The position numbers and the translations under genes are program-made. A model generated the notes under the pieces. That model saw nothing but the letters and a program-made list of their open reading frames with translations. It was not told where the DNA came from and made no database searches. Below, one piece after another: positions 17,113 to 27,063 of a stretch of DNA of 64,000 nt (position 1 is the stretch's first letter; each line of letters begins with the position of its first letter). Source of the stretch: Natrinema pallidum DSM 3751 (GTDB lineage: Archaea; Halobacteriota; Halobacteria; Halobacteriales; Natrialbaceae); assembly GCF_000337615.1 (NCBI RefSeq), contig NZ_AOII01000067.1, positions 1-64,000 of the forward strand. Direction: 5' to 3'.

Positions 17113-17583
17113 TTATCGCATCGATTCTAGGAGGTCGTTAATCTCCCCTGTTGTATGCTTTCCGAGTTGGCCGCCCTCAACGGTCGGCTTTTTGATACCG
17201 TCGTGACCCCCCCGCGGTGGGTGGAGTCGAAGCGTCGGTGACAGTCCCTCGTCACGAAGCGTCGTCTCCTCCGCCAGGAGCGCGTCGGCCAGTTCACCGA
17301 AGTCGCTGTATTCGGTGTTGTCCGCCAGCCACTCCTCGTCGACGTCGGACTGATCCCCTTCGAGGGGTTCGGCTCGCTTCGCGAGCAGGGTCTCGAGGAC
17401 GTCCGCGTCGGGCTCGCCGACGGCGACGTAGTCGTTGACCTTCGCGATCATCCCCTCGTAGGCGTCGGTCTCGGGGACGAGCGTACAGTGGTTGACGTTG
17501 TGGATGTTGAGCATCGACAGGGTATCCTGAACGTCGTCCTGTCGGTTCACTTCGCCGCGAATCTGGACGATTGCCTTCATCAC
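17113..17583 (-). CDS. rpl30: Ribosomal protein uL30
   Basis: A 156-residue archaeal uL30. It starts [19 protein letters not shown] and includes the [13 protein letters not shown] segment typical of the family, with the longer archaeal C-terminal part ending LLESMR. Two start codons are in tandem (ATGATG); the outer one overlaps the rps5 stop by four bases, which suggests coupled translation. Confidence 0.95.
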   Translation of the reverse strand: MMKAIVQIRGEVNRQDDVQDTLSMLNIHNVNHCTLVPETDAYEGMIAKVNDYVAVGEPDADVLETLLAKRAEPLEGDQSDVDEEWLADNTEYSDFGELADALLAEETTLRDEGLSPTLRLHPPRGGHDGIKKPTVEGGQLGKHTTGEINDLLESMR

Positions 17584-18236
17584 TCGCTCACCTCGACTTC
17601 CTCACGGTTTGGTCGACGGCGCGGGTGCCGCGACTGCGAGGCGTTCTCGAGCGCGTTGTAGGTTGCCTTCGCGAGGTTGACCGTCGTTCGAGTGTTGCCG
17701 TGGCTCTTGGTCCAGGCGTTCTCGATGCCGGCCAGCTCGAGGACGTGACGGACGGTGTCGCTGGCGGCCAGTCCCAGCCCTTCGGGGGCGGGAATGACCT
17801 CGACCTCGACGGAGCCGGCTTTGCCGGTCGTCCGTCGGGTCAGCGAATGTGGCCGATCCGAGCGGTCCTCCCAGGAGCCCGATCCGCGCGGGACCTGGAT
17901 CATGTTCAGCTTCGCGATACCGATCGCCTTCTGGATGGCAGAGCCAACCTGATCGTCTCGGCCTTCGGCGTAGCCGATGAACCCGTCGCGGTTGCCGACG
18001 GCAACGACACAGCGGAACTTCACGCGTCGTCCGGAGTCGGTCATCCGCTGGACCATGTTGATGTCCAGCACTTCGTCTTCCAGTCCGGGGAGGAGTTGGT
18101 CGACGAGTTCGGGTTCCTTCAGCGGGAGGCCAGAGTTGAGGGCATCCTCCATCGTCTCGATGTCGCCCTCCTGGACCTTCCGGCCGAGACGGGTGACTGG
18201 CTGCCAACCGCCGTCGTTGTAGTTGTTTCCACTCAT
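17580..18236 (-). CDS. rps5: Ribosomal protein uS5
   Basis: A 218-residue small-subunit protein. The double-stranded RNA-binding fold is recognisable from [20 protein letters not shown], followed by the family motif in [20 protein letters not shown] and the C-terminal domain. S5 supports decoding accuracy and mRNA handling at the entry site. It overlaps rpl18 and rpl30 by four bases at each end. Confidence 0.96.
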   Translation of the reverse strand: MSGNNYNDGGWQPVTRLGRKVQEGDIETMEDALNSGLPLKEPELVDQLLPGLEDEVLDINMVQRMTDSGRRVKFRCVVAVGNRDGFIGYAEGRDDQVGSAIQKAIGIAKLNMIQVPRGSGSWEDRSDRPHSLTRRTTGKAGSVEVEVIPAPEGLGLAASDTVRHVLELAGIENAWTKSHGNTRTTVNLAKATYNALENASQSRHPRRRPNREEVEVSE

Positions 18237-18781
18237 TCGAGAATCGCCTCTCGTACGTCGTCGAAGTGTTCGGGGAGATCAGTCGCGTCGAAATCGCCGC
18301 TGTACAGCGGCTCGTCCAACTGTTCGGCGTACTCGGCGATATGCTCGCCGCGCGTACGCGACCAGTCCGCGAGCACGCTGTCGTTGTGCGGAATCTCGAG
18401 GCCGGCGTCGATCGCGCCCTCCTGTACCGCGAACACCTTGTTGCCGGGCGTCGCCGTGTTGAGACCGATGTCGAGGACTGCTTCCTCGAGACCTGCCTCG
18501 ACGGCTCGTTTGCCGGCCAGGAGGCCGGTCAGATACGCCGCGGAAATGTTGCCCGTGGGTGCGTCCCAGCCGTACTCCGCCAGATCGCTCGAGTGTGCAC
18601 TCGCAAGCGTCTCGTCTCCCTGAGGTCCGGGAGTGATCAGCTGCGCCGTAGTATGCTTGTTGCTCTTGCGAGCAACCAGGCGTGGCTTGCCCGATTTCAG
18701 CAGGCGCAACCTCTGGTGGTAGTCCGTCCGGACCTCACGGCGACGCCGCATCGGTACTTTGTATCGTGGTCCTGTCGCCAT
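18233..18781 (-). CDS. rpl18: Ribosomal protein uL18
   Basis: A 182-residue 5S rRNA-binding protein. The basic N-terminus [20 protein letters not shown] and the [17 protein letters not shown] strand are typical of archaeal uL18, which is longer than the bacterial form. It works with uL5 in the central protuberance. It overlaps rpl19e by one base and rps5 by four. Confidence 0.95.
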   Translation of the reverse strand: MATGPRYKVPMRRRREVRTDYHQRLRLLKSGKPRLVARKSNKHTTAQLITPGPQGDETLASAHSSDLAEYGWDAPTGNISAAYLTGLLAGKRAVEAGLEEAVLDIGLNTATPGNKVFAVQEGAIDAGLEIPHNDSVLADWSRTRGEHIAEYAEQLDEPLYSGDFDATDLPEHFDDVREAILE

Positions 18782-19230
18782 TATTGGTCACCGTAGGTTT
18801 CGTCGATATAGTTCAACAGGTACCGGACGCTACGGAACTCCCCGCCGCCAGCCTTCTTGTAGAGCTCGCGGTACTGCGTGGGCGTGAGTTCGCCCTTGTC
18901 GCGGAGTTCGCGCAGCTTCCGTCGCTGTGCGCGAATCTTGTTCTGCCATTCGTCTTTCTCGTTCTGGCGTGCGCCCTTCTTGCCGCGGCGCTTGCCCTGC
19001 CCGTTCTGGTGGCCGTAGGCGCGCTTTGCGTTGCGCTCACGAGCGCGGCCGCGGGAGTTGCCCGAGGGGTCGTCGGCCTGAATGCGACCCTCGTCGACGA
19101 GTTCGCGGATCTCGTCGCGCGTGATCGCTTCGGCGATGTCGCCCTGCGCATCGGGGTCGAGCCAGACGCGGTTCTCGCCGACGTCCAAGACGTCAGCGGC
19201 GAGTCGCTTCTGTGCTGTGAGATCAGTCAT
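18781..19230 (-). CDS. rpl19e: Ribosomal protein eL19
   Basis: A 149-residue archaeal/eukaryal-type large-subunit protein. It begins [18 protein letters not shown] and contains the NRVWLDPDA motif. A long, very basic, Arg/Lys/Gly-rich helix (about 60-115) extends over the rRNA. It overlaps rpl32e by eight bases and rpl18 by one. Confidence 0.95.
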   Translation of the reverse strand: MTDLTAQKRLAADVLDVGENRVWLDPDAQGDIAEAITRDEIRELVDEGRIQADDPSGNSRGRARERNAKRAYGHQNGQGKRRGKKGARQNEKDEWQNKIRAQRRKLRELRDKGELTPTQYRELYKKAGGGEFRSVRYLLNYIDETYGDQ

Positions 19231-19948
19231 CGGATTCCACCTCGACTTCCTCGTAGGTCGGGTTCAGGACACGAATGCCCTGTTCTTCGGCGATCTCTTC
19301 GATCCGCTCGCGCTTGCGCGCACCGACGGCGGATGCGATTCGAACCGCCTCACGGGAGCCGTCAACGCCCTCGAGGTCGTCCGTGTTCTCGACGTAGACT
19401 TCCTCGAAGCCGCTGGGGTGTTTCCCGCGGACTGCTTTCGGCGTGCGGTAGCCGGCCTGAACTTTCGGGCCCTTGCCCTTGACGCCGCGGCGCTGCTTGG
19501 ACAGCGTCCCGCGGGGTCGACGCCAGGACTCCGGCGTCCGCTTTTTCTTGTGGTAGTCCTGTCGATTGAACTGCGGTTTCCCTTCGCTCCGTCGGCGGTT
19601 GAGGAGTCGCTCCTCGTTCTCGGAGAGGTCGGGCGTCTTCTCGGTCAGCCCGCGAGCCTGCAGTTCGGTCTCGACGTCTTCGTCGGCTTCCGCCTCGGCC
19701 TCGGCACCCTCGTCTTCGATCTCGGCTTCGGTTTCCTCGGTGACTTCGAGGTCACCGACGTCGGCCTTGATACGGGCGGCGAGTGCGTTCCCGACGCCGT
19801 CGGCTTCGGCGAGGTCGTCCTGATCGGCTTCCTTGACGTCCTGGATGGACTCGAAGCCGGCGTCACGCAGTGCGTCTGCCTTGCTCGCACCGACGCCGCT
19901 GATGTCCTCGAGCTCCTGGGGTTCGTCGTTCGATTGGTCGTCTGCCAT
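19223..19948 (-). CDS. rpl32e: Ribosomal protein eL32 with N-terminal helix-hairpin-helix extension
   Basis: A 241-residue protein. The eL32 core (about 110-235) includes [20 protein letters not shown] and the [15 protein letters not shown] motif. The first 60 residues form helix-hairpin-helix repeats ([20 protein letters not shown]), followed by a very acidic linker. The same extended form, of about the same length, is known from the Haloarcula marismortui ribosome, so it is not an error. It overlaps rpl19e by eight bases. Confidence 0.95.
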   Translation of the reverse strand: MADDQSNDEPQELEDISGVGASKADALRDAGFESIQDVKEADQDDLAEADGVGNALAARIKADVGDLEVTEETEAEIEDEGAEAEAEADEDVETELQARGLTEKTPDLSENEERLLNRRRSEGKPQFNRQDYHKKKRTPESWRRPRGTLSKQRRGVKGKGPKVQAGYRTPKAVRGKHPSGFEEVYVENTDDLEGVDGSREAVRIASAVGARKRERIEEIAEEQGIRVLNPTYEEVEVESDD

Positions 19949-19951
19949 CTA

Positions 19952-20485
19952 TCAGGCACCTCCTTTGGCGGGTTTGTTGGTGATGTAGACCCCGTCCTGG
20001 AAGACGCGGGTGTCCTTGCCGCTGACCTTCGTCAGCTGCTCGATGTCCGCCGCCGTCTGTCCGACATCCTCCTTGCTGGGGCCGGACAGGACGAGTTGCT
20101 CGTCGTCGACGGAGACCTCGGTGTCACCGTGGATAGTCGTTCGTCGCGGTGCCTTTTCGCCGAGGAAGTTCTCGATGACGACCTCGTCGCCCTCCACGCG
20201 GACCTGCATCGGGAAGTGAGAGTAGAAGACCTCCATCTCGTACTCCCAGCCCTCGGTCACACCGTGGATGGCGTTGGTGATGTGGCTCTCGAAGGTGCCG
20301 ACGGTCGAATTCGTCTTCGCGTCCTCGGCACCGCTTTCGATTACCACCTGGTCGTCGTCAGTCTCGACGGTCACGTCGGGATACCAGAGACGCCGGGTTA
20401 CGGCGCCTTCCGGACCCTCGACGGTGACGTCGAACCGATCGACCTCGACGGTTACGTTCTCGGGGATTTCCAGTTCGACTCGCAT
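19952..20485 (-). CDS. rpl6: Ribosomal protein uL6
   Basis: A 177-residue protein starting MRVELEIPENVTVEVDRFDV, the classic archaeal uL6 N-terminus. Two repeated alpha/beta domains follow, and near the end come DIEQLTKVSGKDTRVFQDGV and the terminal YITNKPAKGGA. Longer readings of the frame are rejected because the homologous start is at 20485, two bases after rps8. It lies near the factor-binding site of the large subunit. Confidence 0.96.
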   Translation of the reverse strand: MRVELEIPENVTVEVDRFDVTVEGPEGAVTRRLWYPDVTVETDDDQVVIESGAEDAKTNSTVGTFESHITNAIHGVTEGWEYEMEVFYSHFPMQVRVEGDEVVIENFLGEKAPRRTTIHGDTEVSVDDEQLVLSGPSKEDVGQTAADIEQLTKVSGKDTRVFQDGVYITNKPAKGGA

Positions 20486-20487
20486 GA

Positions 20488-20880
20488 TTAGTAGACGTAT
20501 GCGATCACCTGGCCCCCAATACCCTTCTCGCGCGCCTCGTAGTGGCTCATGATGCCACTGCTCGTCGTAACGACGAGGGCACCGAAGTCCCGAGCGGGGA
20601 GATAGCGCTTCTCCCACTTCTCGAAGTCCTCGGAACCAACGGCGTAGCGGGGCTTGATGGGGCCGCACTCGTTGATCGCTCCTTTCAATTCGACCTCGAA
20701 CTGACCGGCTTTGCCGTCGTCGACGTACTCGAAGCCGTCGATGTACCCGCGGTCGTAGAAGACCTCGAGTACGCTGCCAATCTCGTTCGAGGCGGGCGTT
20801 ACCTCGTGGGTAAGATGACCCACGCTCTCGGCGTTGTCGAGTCCCGAGAGCGCGTTGCTGAGTGGATCGTTTCCGGTCAT
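20488..20880 (-). CDS. rps8: Ribosomal protein uS8
   Basis: A 130-residue small-subunit protein that organises the central domain of 16S rRNA. The start [20 protein letters not shown] and the C-terminal RNA-binding motif [20 protein letters not shown] are typical. The start at 20880 is chosen by homology. It is separated by one base from rps14. Confidence 0.96.
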   Translation of the reverse strand: MTGNDPLSNALSGLDNAESVGHLTHEVTPASNEIGSVLEVFYDRGYIDGFEYVDDGKAGQFEVELKGAINECGPIKPRYAVGSEDFEKWEKRYLPARDFGALVVTTSSGIMSHYEAREKGIGGQVIAYVY

Positions 20881-20881
20881 G

Positions 20882-21067
20882 TTATCGGTACTTCCTGAAT
20901 CCCATGTCGCGGGCGATCTCGCGGAAGCACTGCCGGCAGAGGTTGATGTCGTACTTCCCGACAAGCCCCTGCTCGCGGCCACAGCGCTGACAGGACTCGA
21001 TCTGTCCCGTTCGCTTCGCGGCGTGCTCGCCCGTGCGGTCGTTCTCTTCGGTTTCGCTTTCACTCAT
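20882..21067 (-). CDS. rps14: Ribosomal protein uS14, zinc type
   Basis: A 61-residue protein with the four zinc ligands C26, C29, C44 and C47 (CQRCG and CRQCF) and the terminal MGFRKYR shared by all archaeal uS14 proteins. An acidic 20-residue N-terminal extension is added. It overlaps rpl5 by eight bases. Confidence 0.96.
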   Translation of the reverse strand: MSESETEENDRTGEHAAKRTGQIESCQRCGREQGLVGKYDINLCRQCFREIARDMGFRKYR

Positions 21068-21599
21068 CGTCCGTGTCCTCCACGCTCACGTCGAAGTTCG
21101 CCTCGAGGAAGCCGATGGCGTCCTCGGGAGTCAGTCGGTGCTTCGACGGGATCGACCGGGTTGCCTTGTCGCGTTTGGCGATGCGGTAACCCGGACGCAC
21201 CAGGTTAACGGTGACGTCTAGTCCGTAGATCCCGATGCTCGGATCGTACTCCTGGCTCGGGAAGTCGGTGTGCTCCTCGACGCCGAAGCTGAAGTTGCCC
21301 GTGTCGTCGAACTGGGCCGCCGACAGCTCCGTCAGCGGCAGCGACTTCTCGAGGAACTCGTAGGCGTCGTCGTCGCGGAGGGTCACCTTCGCGCCGATCG
21401 GATCGCCCTGCCGAATTCCGAAGTCGGGTTCGGTTCGCTTGGCCTGGGTCCGGACGCTGTCCTGACCCGTGACCTCCTCGATGATGTCCTCGGCTTTGCC
21501 GAGTTCGCGACCGCCCTGTCCGACGCCCATGTGGACGACGACCTTTTCGACGCGCGGTTCGCGCATCTCGTGGAACTCACCGGAGTCGGCTTCACTCAT
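21060..21599 (-). CDS. rpl5: Ribosomal protein uL5
   Basis: A 179-residue 5S rRNA-binding protein. It contains [19 protein letters not shown], the [20 protein letters not shown] region and [19 protein letters not shown]. The start at 21599 (MSEADSG) is chosen because it matches family length and overlaps rps4e by only eight bases. It ends with a short acidic tail overlapping rps14. Confidence 0.96.
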   Translation of the reverse strand: MSEADSGEFHEMREPRVEKVVVHMGVGQGGRELGKAEDIIEEVTGQDSVRTQAKRTEPDFGIRQGDPIGAKVTLRDDDAYEFLEKSLPLTELSAAQFDDTGNFSFGVEEHTDFPSQEYDPSIGIYGLDVTVNLVRPGYRIAKRDKATRSIPSKHRLTPEDAIGFLEANFDVSVEDTDDE

Positions 21600-22290
21600 C
21601 GTCTTCACCCGTGAAGTTCTCGTCGATGACGACGACGTACTCTTCGACGGTTTCGAAGCCGCCGTCGTCAGTCGAAACGCCGACACTGTTCGAACCGCTG
21701 CCCGGCGTGATATCGATCGTGTCGATCTCGCCGACCTTGCCGCCGTGGTTGCCACGGACGGCCGTCACGAGTGCGCCTTCCTCGTAGGGGAAGTGCGCGA
21801 CGACGGACTTGTCGTCGTTGTCGATGACGATCGAGTCCTTCGGTTCGTACTCGTCGTCGACGATGACGTTCGTGCCGTCGTGCAGCGTCAGTTGGGTGTC
21901 GCCACCCGACACTTGCTGCTTGTTCACGATCTTGCCGAGGCGGCTCTGGGCCGATTCCTCGTCGATCTCGGTCAGCGCGAGCCGACCGCCCTCGTCGGGG
22001 AAGACGCGGTAGTACTCGTCCCGCCCGGGGAACGCAACGATGTCGAACATGCCGATCGGGCGCTGTTCGTCGTTGATCGGAACCCCGTTGATGAGGATCG
22101 AGTCCTCCGAGAGGGCATACCGTGCTTCCTTCCGCGAGTCCACGTAGCCGAGCACGTCCCGCAGGAGGACGACGAGCGGCACGCCGTCTTCGCCGTGGGG
22201 ACCGGCGTCGGCCTTGACCGTGAAGGTCTCGGTCTTTCGCTCGACCGGCCAGGACTTCGGTACCGAGAGTCGTTTCTGGTGTTTCGTCAT
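21592..22290 (-). CDS. rps4e: Ribosomal protein eS4
   Basis: A 232-residue archaeal/eukaryal-type S4e. It starts [19 protein letters not shown]. An S4-like RNA-binding segment ([20 protein letters not shown], about 50-75) is followed by the central S4e domain (about 75-165, including [10 protein letters not shown]) and a C-terminal KOW-like part ([20 protein letters not shown]). It overlaps rpl24 by four and rpl5 by eight bases. Confidence 0.96.
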   Translation of the reverse strand: MTKHQKRLSVPKSWPVERKTETFTVKADAGPHGEDGVPLVVLLRDVLGYVDSRKEARYALSEDSILINGVPINDEQRPIGMFDIVAFPGRDEYYRVFPDEGGRLALTEIDEESAQSRLGKIVNKQQVSGGDTQLTLHDGTNVIVDDEYEPKDSIVIDNDDKSVVAHFPYEEGALVTAVRGNHGGKVGEIDTIDITPGSGSNSVGVSTDDGGFETVEEYVVVIDENFTGEDDE

Positions 22291-22643
22291 TCGCTATCAC
22301 CTTCGAGACGCGCCTCGCGACGCTCGTCCTCGAGATCGAGCTCCGTGATCCGGACGTTCGAGGGGTCGAGCGGCCGCGGCACTTCCTCGCCGTCGGCCGT
22401 CTCAACGGTCACGTCCTCGACGTGGACGGTTCCGTCCTCGAGGATCGCGCGCATGACCTCGCCTTCCTCGCCGGCGTGGTCGCCGCGCATGACCTCGACC
22501 GTGTCGCCCGCGTTGACGCGGGTTCGACGGGTGTCGTACTCCTCGCGGAGCTCGTCGGACAGCGTCGCGTGCAGCTGCTTCTGTCGCTCGTGCAGCGGCG
22601 CGTTTCGCGTCTGCGTTCGCTGTTTGTGTGGTTGTTCAGTCAT
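22287..22643 (-). CDS. rpl24: Ribosomal protein uL24
   Basis: A 118-residue protein with a KOW motif ([20 protein letters not shown], about 42-61) that binds 23S rRNA near the exit tunnel. The basic N-terminus [20 protein letters not shown] is typical of archaeal uL24. An acidic tail follows. Two bases separate it from rpl14. Confidence 0.95.
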   Translation of the reverse strand: MTEQPHKQRTQTRNAPLHERQKQLHATLSDELREEYDTRRTRVNAGDTVEVMRGDHAGEEGEVMRAILEDGTVHVEDVTVETADGEEVPRPLDPSNVRITELDLEDERREARLEGDSE

Positions 22644-22645
22644 AT

Positions 22646-23047
22646 CTATACGATCATCGTCGCCGTACTGGCGATTGCTCCGAAGCGCTCTGCGACTTCG
22701 CGGGCGATCGGCCCCTTGATCTCCGTACCGCGGGGCTCCTCGTTCTCGTCGATGATGACCGCCGCGTTGTCCTCGAACTTGAGCCGCGTGCCGTCGGGCC
22801 GGCGGATCGATTTCCGCTGGCGGACGACGACGGCCTCGAGGACCTGTCGGCGCATCTCGGGGGTTCCCTTGGTGACCGAGACGGTCACTTTGTCACCGAT
22901 TCCCGCCTTCGGCTGGCGGTTCTTGGTGCCGTGGTAGCCCGCGACGCTGATGACCTTCAGTTCACGCGCGCCGGTGTTGTCGGCACACGTGACCAGCGAG
23001 CCCTTCTTCAGGCCCTGCGTGACGTCGGCCTTCATCGCCTCCATCAC
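22646..23047 (-). CDS. rpl14: Ribosomal protein uL14
   Basis: A 133-residue protein at the subunit interface. [20 protein letters not shown] and [20 protein letters not shown] are diagnostic. Two start codons are in tandem; the inner ATG (23044) overlaps the rps17 stop by one base and the outer by four. Both are possible. Confidence 0.96.
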   Translation of the reverse strand: MMEAMKADVTQGLKKGSLVTCADNTGARELKVISVAGYHGTKNRQPKAGIGDKVTVSVTKGTPEMRRQVLEAVVVRQRKSIRRPDGTRLKFEDNAAVIIDENEEPRGTEIKGPIAREVAERFGAIASTATMIV

Positions 23048-23481
23048 TGATCACCCTCGTCTGCAGCCGCGGCGAGGTCCTCGTCGGAGAGCGCCGGCTC
23101 AGGCTCGGCCTGGCTCGTCAGCTCTGCGAGGTCCTCCGCGGTTGCTTCGTCGGTTACTTCGACGACCACGTGCGATTTCGTCTTCGACAGTGGTCGGGTC
23201 TCTGCGATCTTGACCGTGTCACCGACCGAGAGCGGCTCGAGCACGCCCGGTACGTGTGCCGGGATGCGCGAGCGTCGTTTCATGTGTCGGTCGTACTTCG
23301 GGACCGCCACATCGTACTCTCGCTCGACGACTACGGTCTTGTCCATGTCCGTCGAGACGACCGTCCCTTCGAGGATCTGCCCTCGAACGGAGAGTTCGCC
23401 GTAGAACGGACACTTCTCGTAGTCGTATTCCTCCGGGTTCTCTGGTTCCGGAGGGGTGTCAACGTCTAGTCCTATTGCCAT
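23044..23481 (-). CDS. rps17: Ribosomal protein uS17
   Basis: A 145-residue protein. The archaeal-type start [14 protein letters not shown] leads to [20 protein letters not shown] and the OB-fold core with [11 protein letters not shown] and [15 protein letters not shown]. After the core comes an acidic Ala/Glu-rich tail of about 35 residues that shorter family members lack. It overlaps rnp1 by ten bases. Confidence 0.95.
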   Translation of the reverse strand: MAIGLDVDTPPEPENPEEYDYEKCPFYGELSVRGQILEGTVVSTDMDKTVVVEREYDVAVPKYDRHMKRRSRIPAHVPGVLEPLSVGDTVKIAETRPLSKTKSHVVVEVTDEATAEDLAELTSQAEPEPALSDEDLAAAADEGDQ

Positions 23482-23990
23482 GGTGAGTCACCATTCGTTT
23501 CCGTGCGTCGGGCGGGTCGTGAGAGCAGCCGCGATCCATCGACCGTAACGTAGGCTACATCCTCGCCAGCAGCGCGACGGTGATCCCGTGAGGGGACATC
23601 GTCGCGACAGCCGGCGGCCTCGCCGCCGGCTCGGTCCGCCGCGGACGAGGATCGATCCTCGGAATCCCCGGCGGGTTCAGTGTTGGCCAGTTTGGACGCA
23701 GTCCCCGACCCCTTCTCGGGTTCCCGGACCTCGTCCGGAAAGCCGTCGAGGGTCCCTCGACGGTCGTCGGCGGCGTCATCTGTGAGCGCGAACTCGAACG
23801 TCGAGCCCGATTTCGGCACCATCACGACCCGAGACTCGCCGTCGCGTCGAACCTCTATGGAGAGGGTCTTCGTCGTCTCGATGACGACGCGCCCTGCAAG
23901 CCCCACCCGCGAGGCGTCGTCGCTCTCGACGACGCGGACGGGGAGGCCGTTGAGTTCGTGTCGCGGCAGGGTCTCGGGTGTCAGTGCCAT
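23472..23990 (-). CDS. rnp1: RNase P protein component 1 (Rpp29/POP4) with unusual insertion
   Basis: A 172-residue homologue of archaeal Rpp29, a subunit of RNase P, which matures tRNA 5' ends. Residues 1-70 give the Sm-like barrel start (LPRHELNGLPVRVVES, VGLAGRVVIETTKTLS, VMVPKSGSTFEFAL). The C-terminal strands reappear only after about residue 145 (VAYVTVDGSRLLSRPARR). The roughly 70 residues between are Asp/Glu/Gly/Ser-rich and look disordered. The conserved place between rpl29 and rps17 supports the call. The start at 23990 is chosen by homology. Confidence 0.9.
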   Translation of the reverse strand: MALTPETLPRHELNGLPVRVVESDDASRVGLAGRVVIETTKTLSIEVRRDGESRVVMVPKSGSTFEFALTDDAADDRRGTLDGFPDEVREPEKGSGTASKLANTEPAGDSEDRSSSAADRAGGEAAGCRDDVPSRDHRRAAGEDVAYVTVDGSRLLSRPARRTETNGDSPWQ

Positions 23991-24003
23991 TGGTGTCGTT
24001 CTG

Positions 24004-24234
24004 TTATTCGGCGTCCGCTTCGACTTCGTCGTCGAGGTCGCCCTCTTCGCGCTGAATCGTCTTGATTCGCGCGATTGTACGACCCAACTCGCCGATACGG
24101 CCCGGGTTCTCCGGGGCCCCACCGGCCGCGAGAACGGACTTCGCGTTCAGCAGTTCCGTCTCGAGTTCCTCGAGTTCTTCCGCCCGCTCTGCGGGCGTCA
24201 TATCGCGGATCTCCTCGACGTGGAGGATCGCCAT
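24004..24234 (-). CDS. rpl29: Ribosomal protein uL29
   Basis: A 76-residue helical-hairpin protein at the tunnel exit. It contains [20 protein letters not shown] and the second-helix motif [14 protein letters not shown] short acidic tail follows. The start overlaps the rps3 stop by one base; 13 bases separate it from rnp1. Confidence 0.94.
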   Translation of the reverse strand: MAILHVEEIRDMTPAERAEELEELETELLNAKSVLAAGGAPENPGRIGELGRTIARIKTIQREEGDLDDEVEADAE

Positions 24235-25178
24235 CAGGCGTCACCTCCCTCGTCTGCGTCCTCGTCTTCCATCTCCTCGACGAGTTCCTCGGCCTCCGCT
24301 TCGACGTCTTCCTCGAGTTCCTCGAGTTCTTCCTCGACATCTTCGTCGCCGCCGGGGACCTCGACCTCGTCGAACTCCTCGTCGGCGTCGACCTCTTCCT
24401 CGATGACCTCCTCGACGACGTCCTCGTCGAGGTCGGTCTCGGTCTCGGCGTCGGCGACCTCTTCGGCCGCAGCCTCGGTCTCGGCATCCGCGTCGGCCTC
24501 CTCGGGTTCGCCCTCGAGGAGTTCCTCGACGCCCTCGGCCTCGTTGACTTCGACGGCGTCCGGAACGACTTCCTCCGGATCCATGTCTTCGCTGACCTCG
24601 AAGTCGTCGGGCAACTCGGCACCCGGCGGGATGATCTTCACGTCGACACCGATGGTGCCGAGTTTCATGACCGCGACGCCCTGGCCGTGGTCGACGACCT
24701 CCTCCGCGGGCTCGCCGTTGTGCTTGATGTAGCCGCGGTTGAACTTCTCGACACGCGATCGTGCGCCGGTGACCTTCCCGGACAGGACGATCTCCGCGCC
24801 GAGCGCGCCGGCTTCCATGATCCGGTCGATCGTCGTGTGACCGGCCTTCCGGAAGTACCAGCCGCGCTCGAGTGCGTTGGCCAGCCGGTCCGCGACGATC
24901 CGTGCGTTGAGGTCGGGTTCTTCGACCTCCTGGACGTCGATCTGGGGGTCCTCGAGGTTGAATCGATCCTCGAGAGCCGTCGTGACCTTCCGAATGTTCT
25001 CGCCGCCTTTGCCGATGACCATCCCCGGCTTCTCGGCCTTGAGGACGATCTGGGTTCCCATCGGCGTCTTGGCGACGTCCATACCACCGTAGCCCGCACG
25101 GCCGAGTTCTTCCTGGAAGAACTCGTCGATCTGGGACCGCTGCAGGCCGTTCTCGATGAATTGGTGTTCGTCAGCCAT
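24234..25178 (-). CDS. rps3: Ribosomal protein uS3 with long acidic tail
   Basis: A 314-residue protein. The KH domain ([20 protein letters not shown], about 54-73) and the C-terminal S3 domain (to about residue 205) are intact and contact mRNA at its entry. About 100 more residues are almost entirely Glu, Asp, Ala and Val. Acidic tails are common in haloarchaeal S3, but this one is long. It overlaps rpl22 and rpl29 by one base each. Confidence 0.95.
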   Translation of the reverse strand: MADEHQFIENGLQRSQIDEFFQEELGRAGYGGMDVAKTPMGTQIVLKAEKPGMVIGKGGENIRKVTTALEDRFNLEDPQIDVQEVEEPDLNARIVADRLANALERGWYFRKAGHTTIDRIMEAGALGAEIVLSGKVTGARSRVEKFNRGYIKHNGEPAEEVVDHGQGVAVMKLGTIGVDVKIIPPGAELPDDFEVSEDMDPEEVVPDAVEVNEAEGVEELLEGEPEEADADAETEAAAEEVADAETETDLDEDVVEEVIEEEVDADEEFDEVEVPGGDEDVEEELEELEEDVEAEAEELVEEMEDEDADEGGDA

Positions 25179-25657
25179 TAGCTATCACCTGCTTCGTCCT
25201 CGTCGACTTCTTCGACGACGATCTCGACGTCGACCTGCGGCGTGTTCCACGAGGAGGCACGCCCCATCGCGCGGGGCTTGCGGCCCACGGACTCGCCGAC
25301 CTTGTGGGCGGCGACGTGGACGATTTCCATGGATTCGCCGTCGAAGCCCTGATGATCCGCGTTGGCTTCGACGTTCTCGAGCAGATCGAGGAACTCCTTG
25401 GAGACCTTCTCCGGGTACTTGCCGGCGTCCCAGCCGTCGATGTCGGAGCGGTGTCCGGCACCGGCGTTGTGAGACTTGAACGGCACCGACTGGGTCTCGT
25501 CGATTACGTCCTGAAGGTACGCCTGGGCCTCGGCGACGGTTCGGCCCTTGATCTCGCGTGCGACCTCCTTGCTGTGCTTGTTGCTCATATGACGCTCCCG
25601 AAGCATGGCTTTCGCCGTCGCGTCGGGATCGGCGTCGACTGAGTAGTTGATTCCCAT
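25178..25657 (-). CDS. rpl22: Ribosomal protein uL22
   Basis: A 159-residue protein that lines the exit tunnel with a long hairpin. The start [20 protein letters not shown] and [20 protein letters not shown], the hairpin region, fit archaeal uL22. An acidic C-terminus follows. It overlaps rps3 by one base. Confidence 0.95.
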   Translation of the reverse strand: MGINYSVDADPDATAKAMLRERHMSNKHSKEVAREIKGRTVAEAQAYLQDVIDETQSVPFKSHNAGAGHRSDIDGWDAGKYPEKVSKEFLDLLENVEANADHQGFDGESMEIVHVAAHKVGESVGRKPRAMGRASSWNTPQVDVEIVVEEVDEDEAGDS

Positions 25658-25664
25658 ACGTGGA

Positions 25665-26087
25665 TCACTTCAGTGGGACGAACTTCGACGATCGGGTCGC
25701 GCCGATACCGGCCTGTCCGTGCTCGACCGAGGTCCGCGTCAGCTGGAACTCGCCGAGGTAGTGGCCGATCATTTCGGGTTCGACGCGAACGCGTTCGAAC
25801 GCCTGTCCGTTGTAGACCTCGAAGGTCATTCCAACGAACGCCGGCAGGATCGGCATATCCCGCAGGTGCGTTCGAATCGGATCGTTCGCCGTCTCTTCTT
25901 CGCCCTTCTCGCGGGCCTCCTCGAGAAGCTTCTCCTTCTCGACGGAGAGACCGCGCTGGATACTTCGCCGCTGTCGTGCGGGGAGCAGTTCCACGACTTC
26001 GTCGAGCTCCATGTCCTGCAGCTCCTCGAGCGTGTGGCCGCGGTAGGTGAACTCACCTTCACGGCCGGTTCGGTACTCCTGACTCAT
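25665..26087 (-). CDS. rps19: Ribosomal protein uS19
   Basis: A 140-residue small-subunit head protein. It has the archaeal N-terminus [17 protein letters not shown], the core [20 protein letters not shown], and the terminal [12 protein letters not shown]. It overlaps rpl2 by four bases and is seven bases from rpl22. Confidence 0.96.
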   Translation of the reverse strand: MSQEYRTGREGEFTYRGHTLEELQDMELDEVVELLPARQRRSIQRGLSVEKEKLLEEAREKGEEETANDPIRTHLRDMPILPAFVGMTFEVYNGQAFERVRVEPEMIGHYLGEFQLTRTSVEHGQAGIGATRSSKFVPLK

Positions 26088-26806
26088 TTGTTGCCACCTC
26101 GACCGGTGCTCCGGGAGGCGATGTCACCGACTTTCCGTCCCGGCGGGGCGTCCCGCGAGACGGACTTGGGTTTGCCGGGGTGTTGGCGGCCGCCGCCACC
26201 GAACGGGTGGTCGACGGCGTTCATCGCGACACCGCGGACACGAGGCCACTTGGTGCCCCGGGCCTTCATCTTGTGATACTTGTTACCTGCCTTGACCATC
26301 GGCTTCTCCGTTCGACCGCCACCGGCAACGACGCCGATGGTCGCTCGACACTGCGGGTCGAGGCGCTTGACCTCGCCGCTGGGAAGCTGGATGACCGCCG
26401 CGTTGCGGTCGTGGGTGATCAGGTCCGCGTTCGTCCCCGAGGCGCGGGCGAATCGGCCGCCGTCGCCCGGGTTCGACTCGACGTTACAGACCGGCACACC
26501 TTCGGGAATCTCCGCGAGCGGAAGCGTGTTGCCGGGCTTGATCTCGGCGGAGACGCCGACCTGCAGTTCCTCGCCGACGGTGATGCCTTCCGGTGCGAGG
26601 ATCAGACGCTGGTCGCCGTCCTCGAACTCGACGGCGGCGATCGGCGCGGATCGGGCCGGGTCGTGTTCGATGTCGACGACCGTCCCGCGGACGATGTCGT
26701 CGTCCTCCTCTTTCTTGTGCTCGAGGTCCGCCTTGTATCGGTGCGACGGGGCACGGAACGTGGAGGTCCCGCGACCGCGTCGTTGTCCTTGAATGCGTCG
26801 TCCCAT
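26084..26806 (-). CDS. rpl2: Ribosomal protein uL2
   Basis: A 240-residue protein next to the peptidyl-transferase centre. The hallmark motif [20 protein letters not shown], with the conserved His, lies near residues 197-216. The N-terminus [20 protein letters not shown] is archaeal. It overlaps rps19 by four bases and lies two bases from rpl23. Confidence 0.97.
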   Translation of the reverse strand: MGRRIQGQRRGRGTSTFRAPSHRYKADLEHKKEEDDDIVRGTVVDIEHDPARSAPIAAVEFEDGDQRLILAPEGITVGEELQVGVSAEIKPGNTLPLAEIPEGVPVCNVESNPGDGGRFARASGTNADLITHDRNAAVIQLPSGEVKRLDPQCRATIGVVAGGGRTEKPMVKAGNKYHKMKARGTKWPRVRGVAMNAVDHPFGGGGRQHPGKPKSVSRDAPPGRKVGDIASRSTGRGGNK

Positions 26807-26808
26807 TC

Positions 26809-27063
26809 TCAGAACACCCCGATTCGCGAAGCGACTTCCTGTGCGTCGTCCTCCTCGGAGAGGCGGACGATGGCTTTCTTTTTGCCCTTCATCGTTACCT
26901 GTGTGTTGACGTTCCGGACCGAGATTTCGAACCGCTCCTCGACCTCGTCCCGGATTTCGGGCTTGGTCGCGTCCGTGTTGACGACGAACTGGAGTTTGTT
27001 CTCGAAGTCCATGTCGTTCATCGCCTTCTCGGTGACGAGGGGGTGTTCGATGACCGAGCTCAT
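26809..27063 (-). CDS. rpl23: Ribosomal protein uL23
   Basis: An 84-residue protein at the tunnel exit, where signal recognition particle and chaperones dock. VIEHPLVTEKAMNDMDFENK and RNVNTQVTMKGKKKAIVRLS are family motifs. It overlaps rpl4 by four bases. Confidence 0.96.
   Translation of the reverse strand: MSSVIEHPLVTEKAMNDMDFENKLQFVVNTDATKPEIRDEVEERFEISVRNVNTQVTMKGKKKAIVRLSEEDDAQEVASRIGVF

Noticed and set aside
19082-20491. A 469-codon plus-strand frame in the ribosomal operon
   Set aside because: It is antisense to rpl32e and rpl6, both unambiguous.
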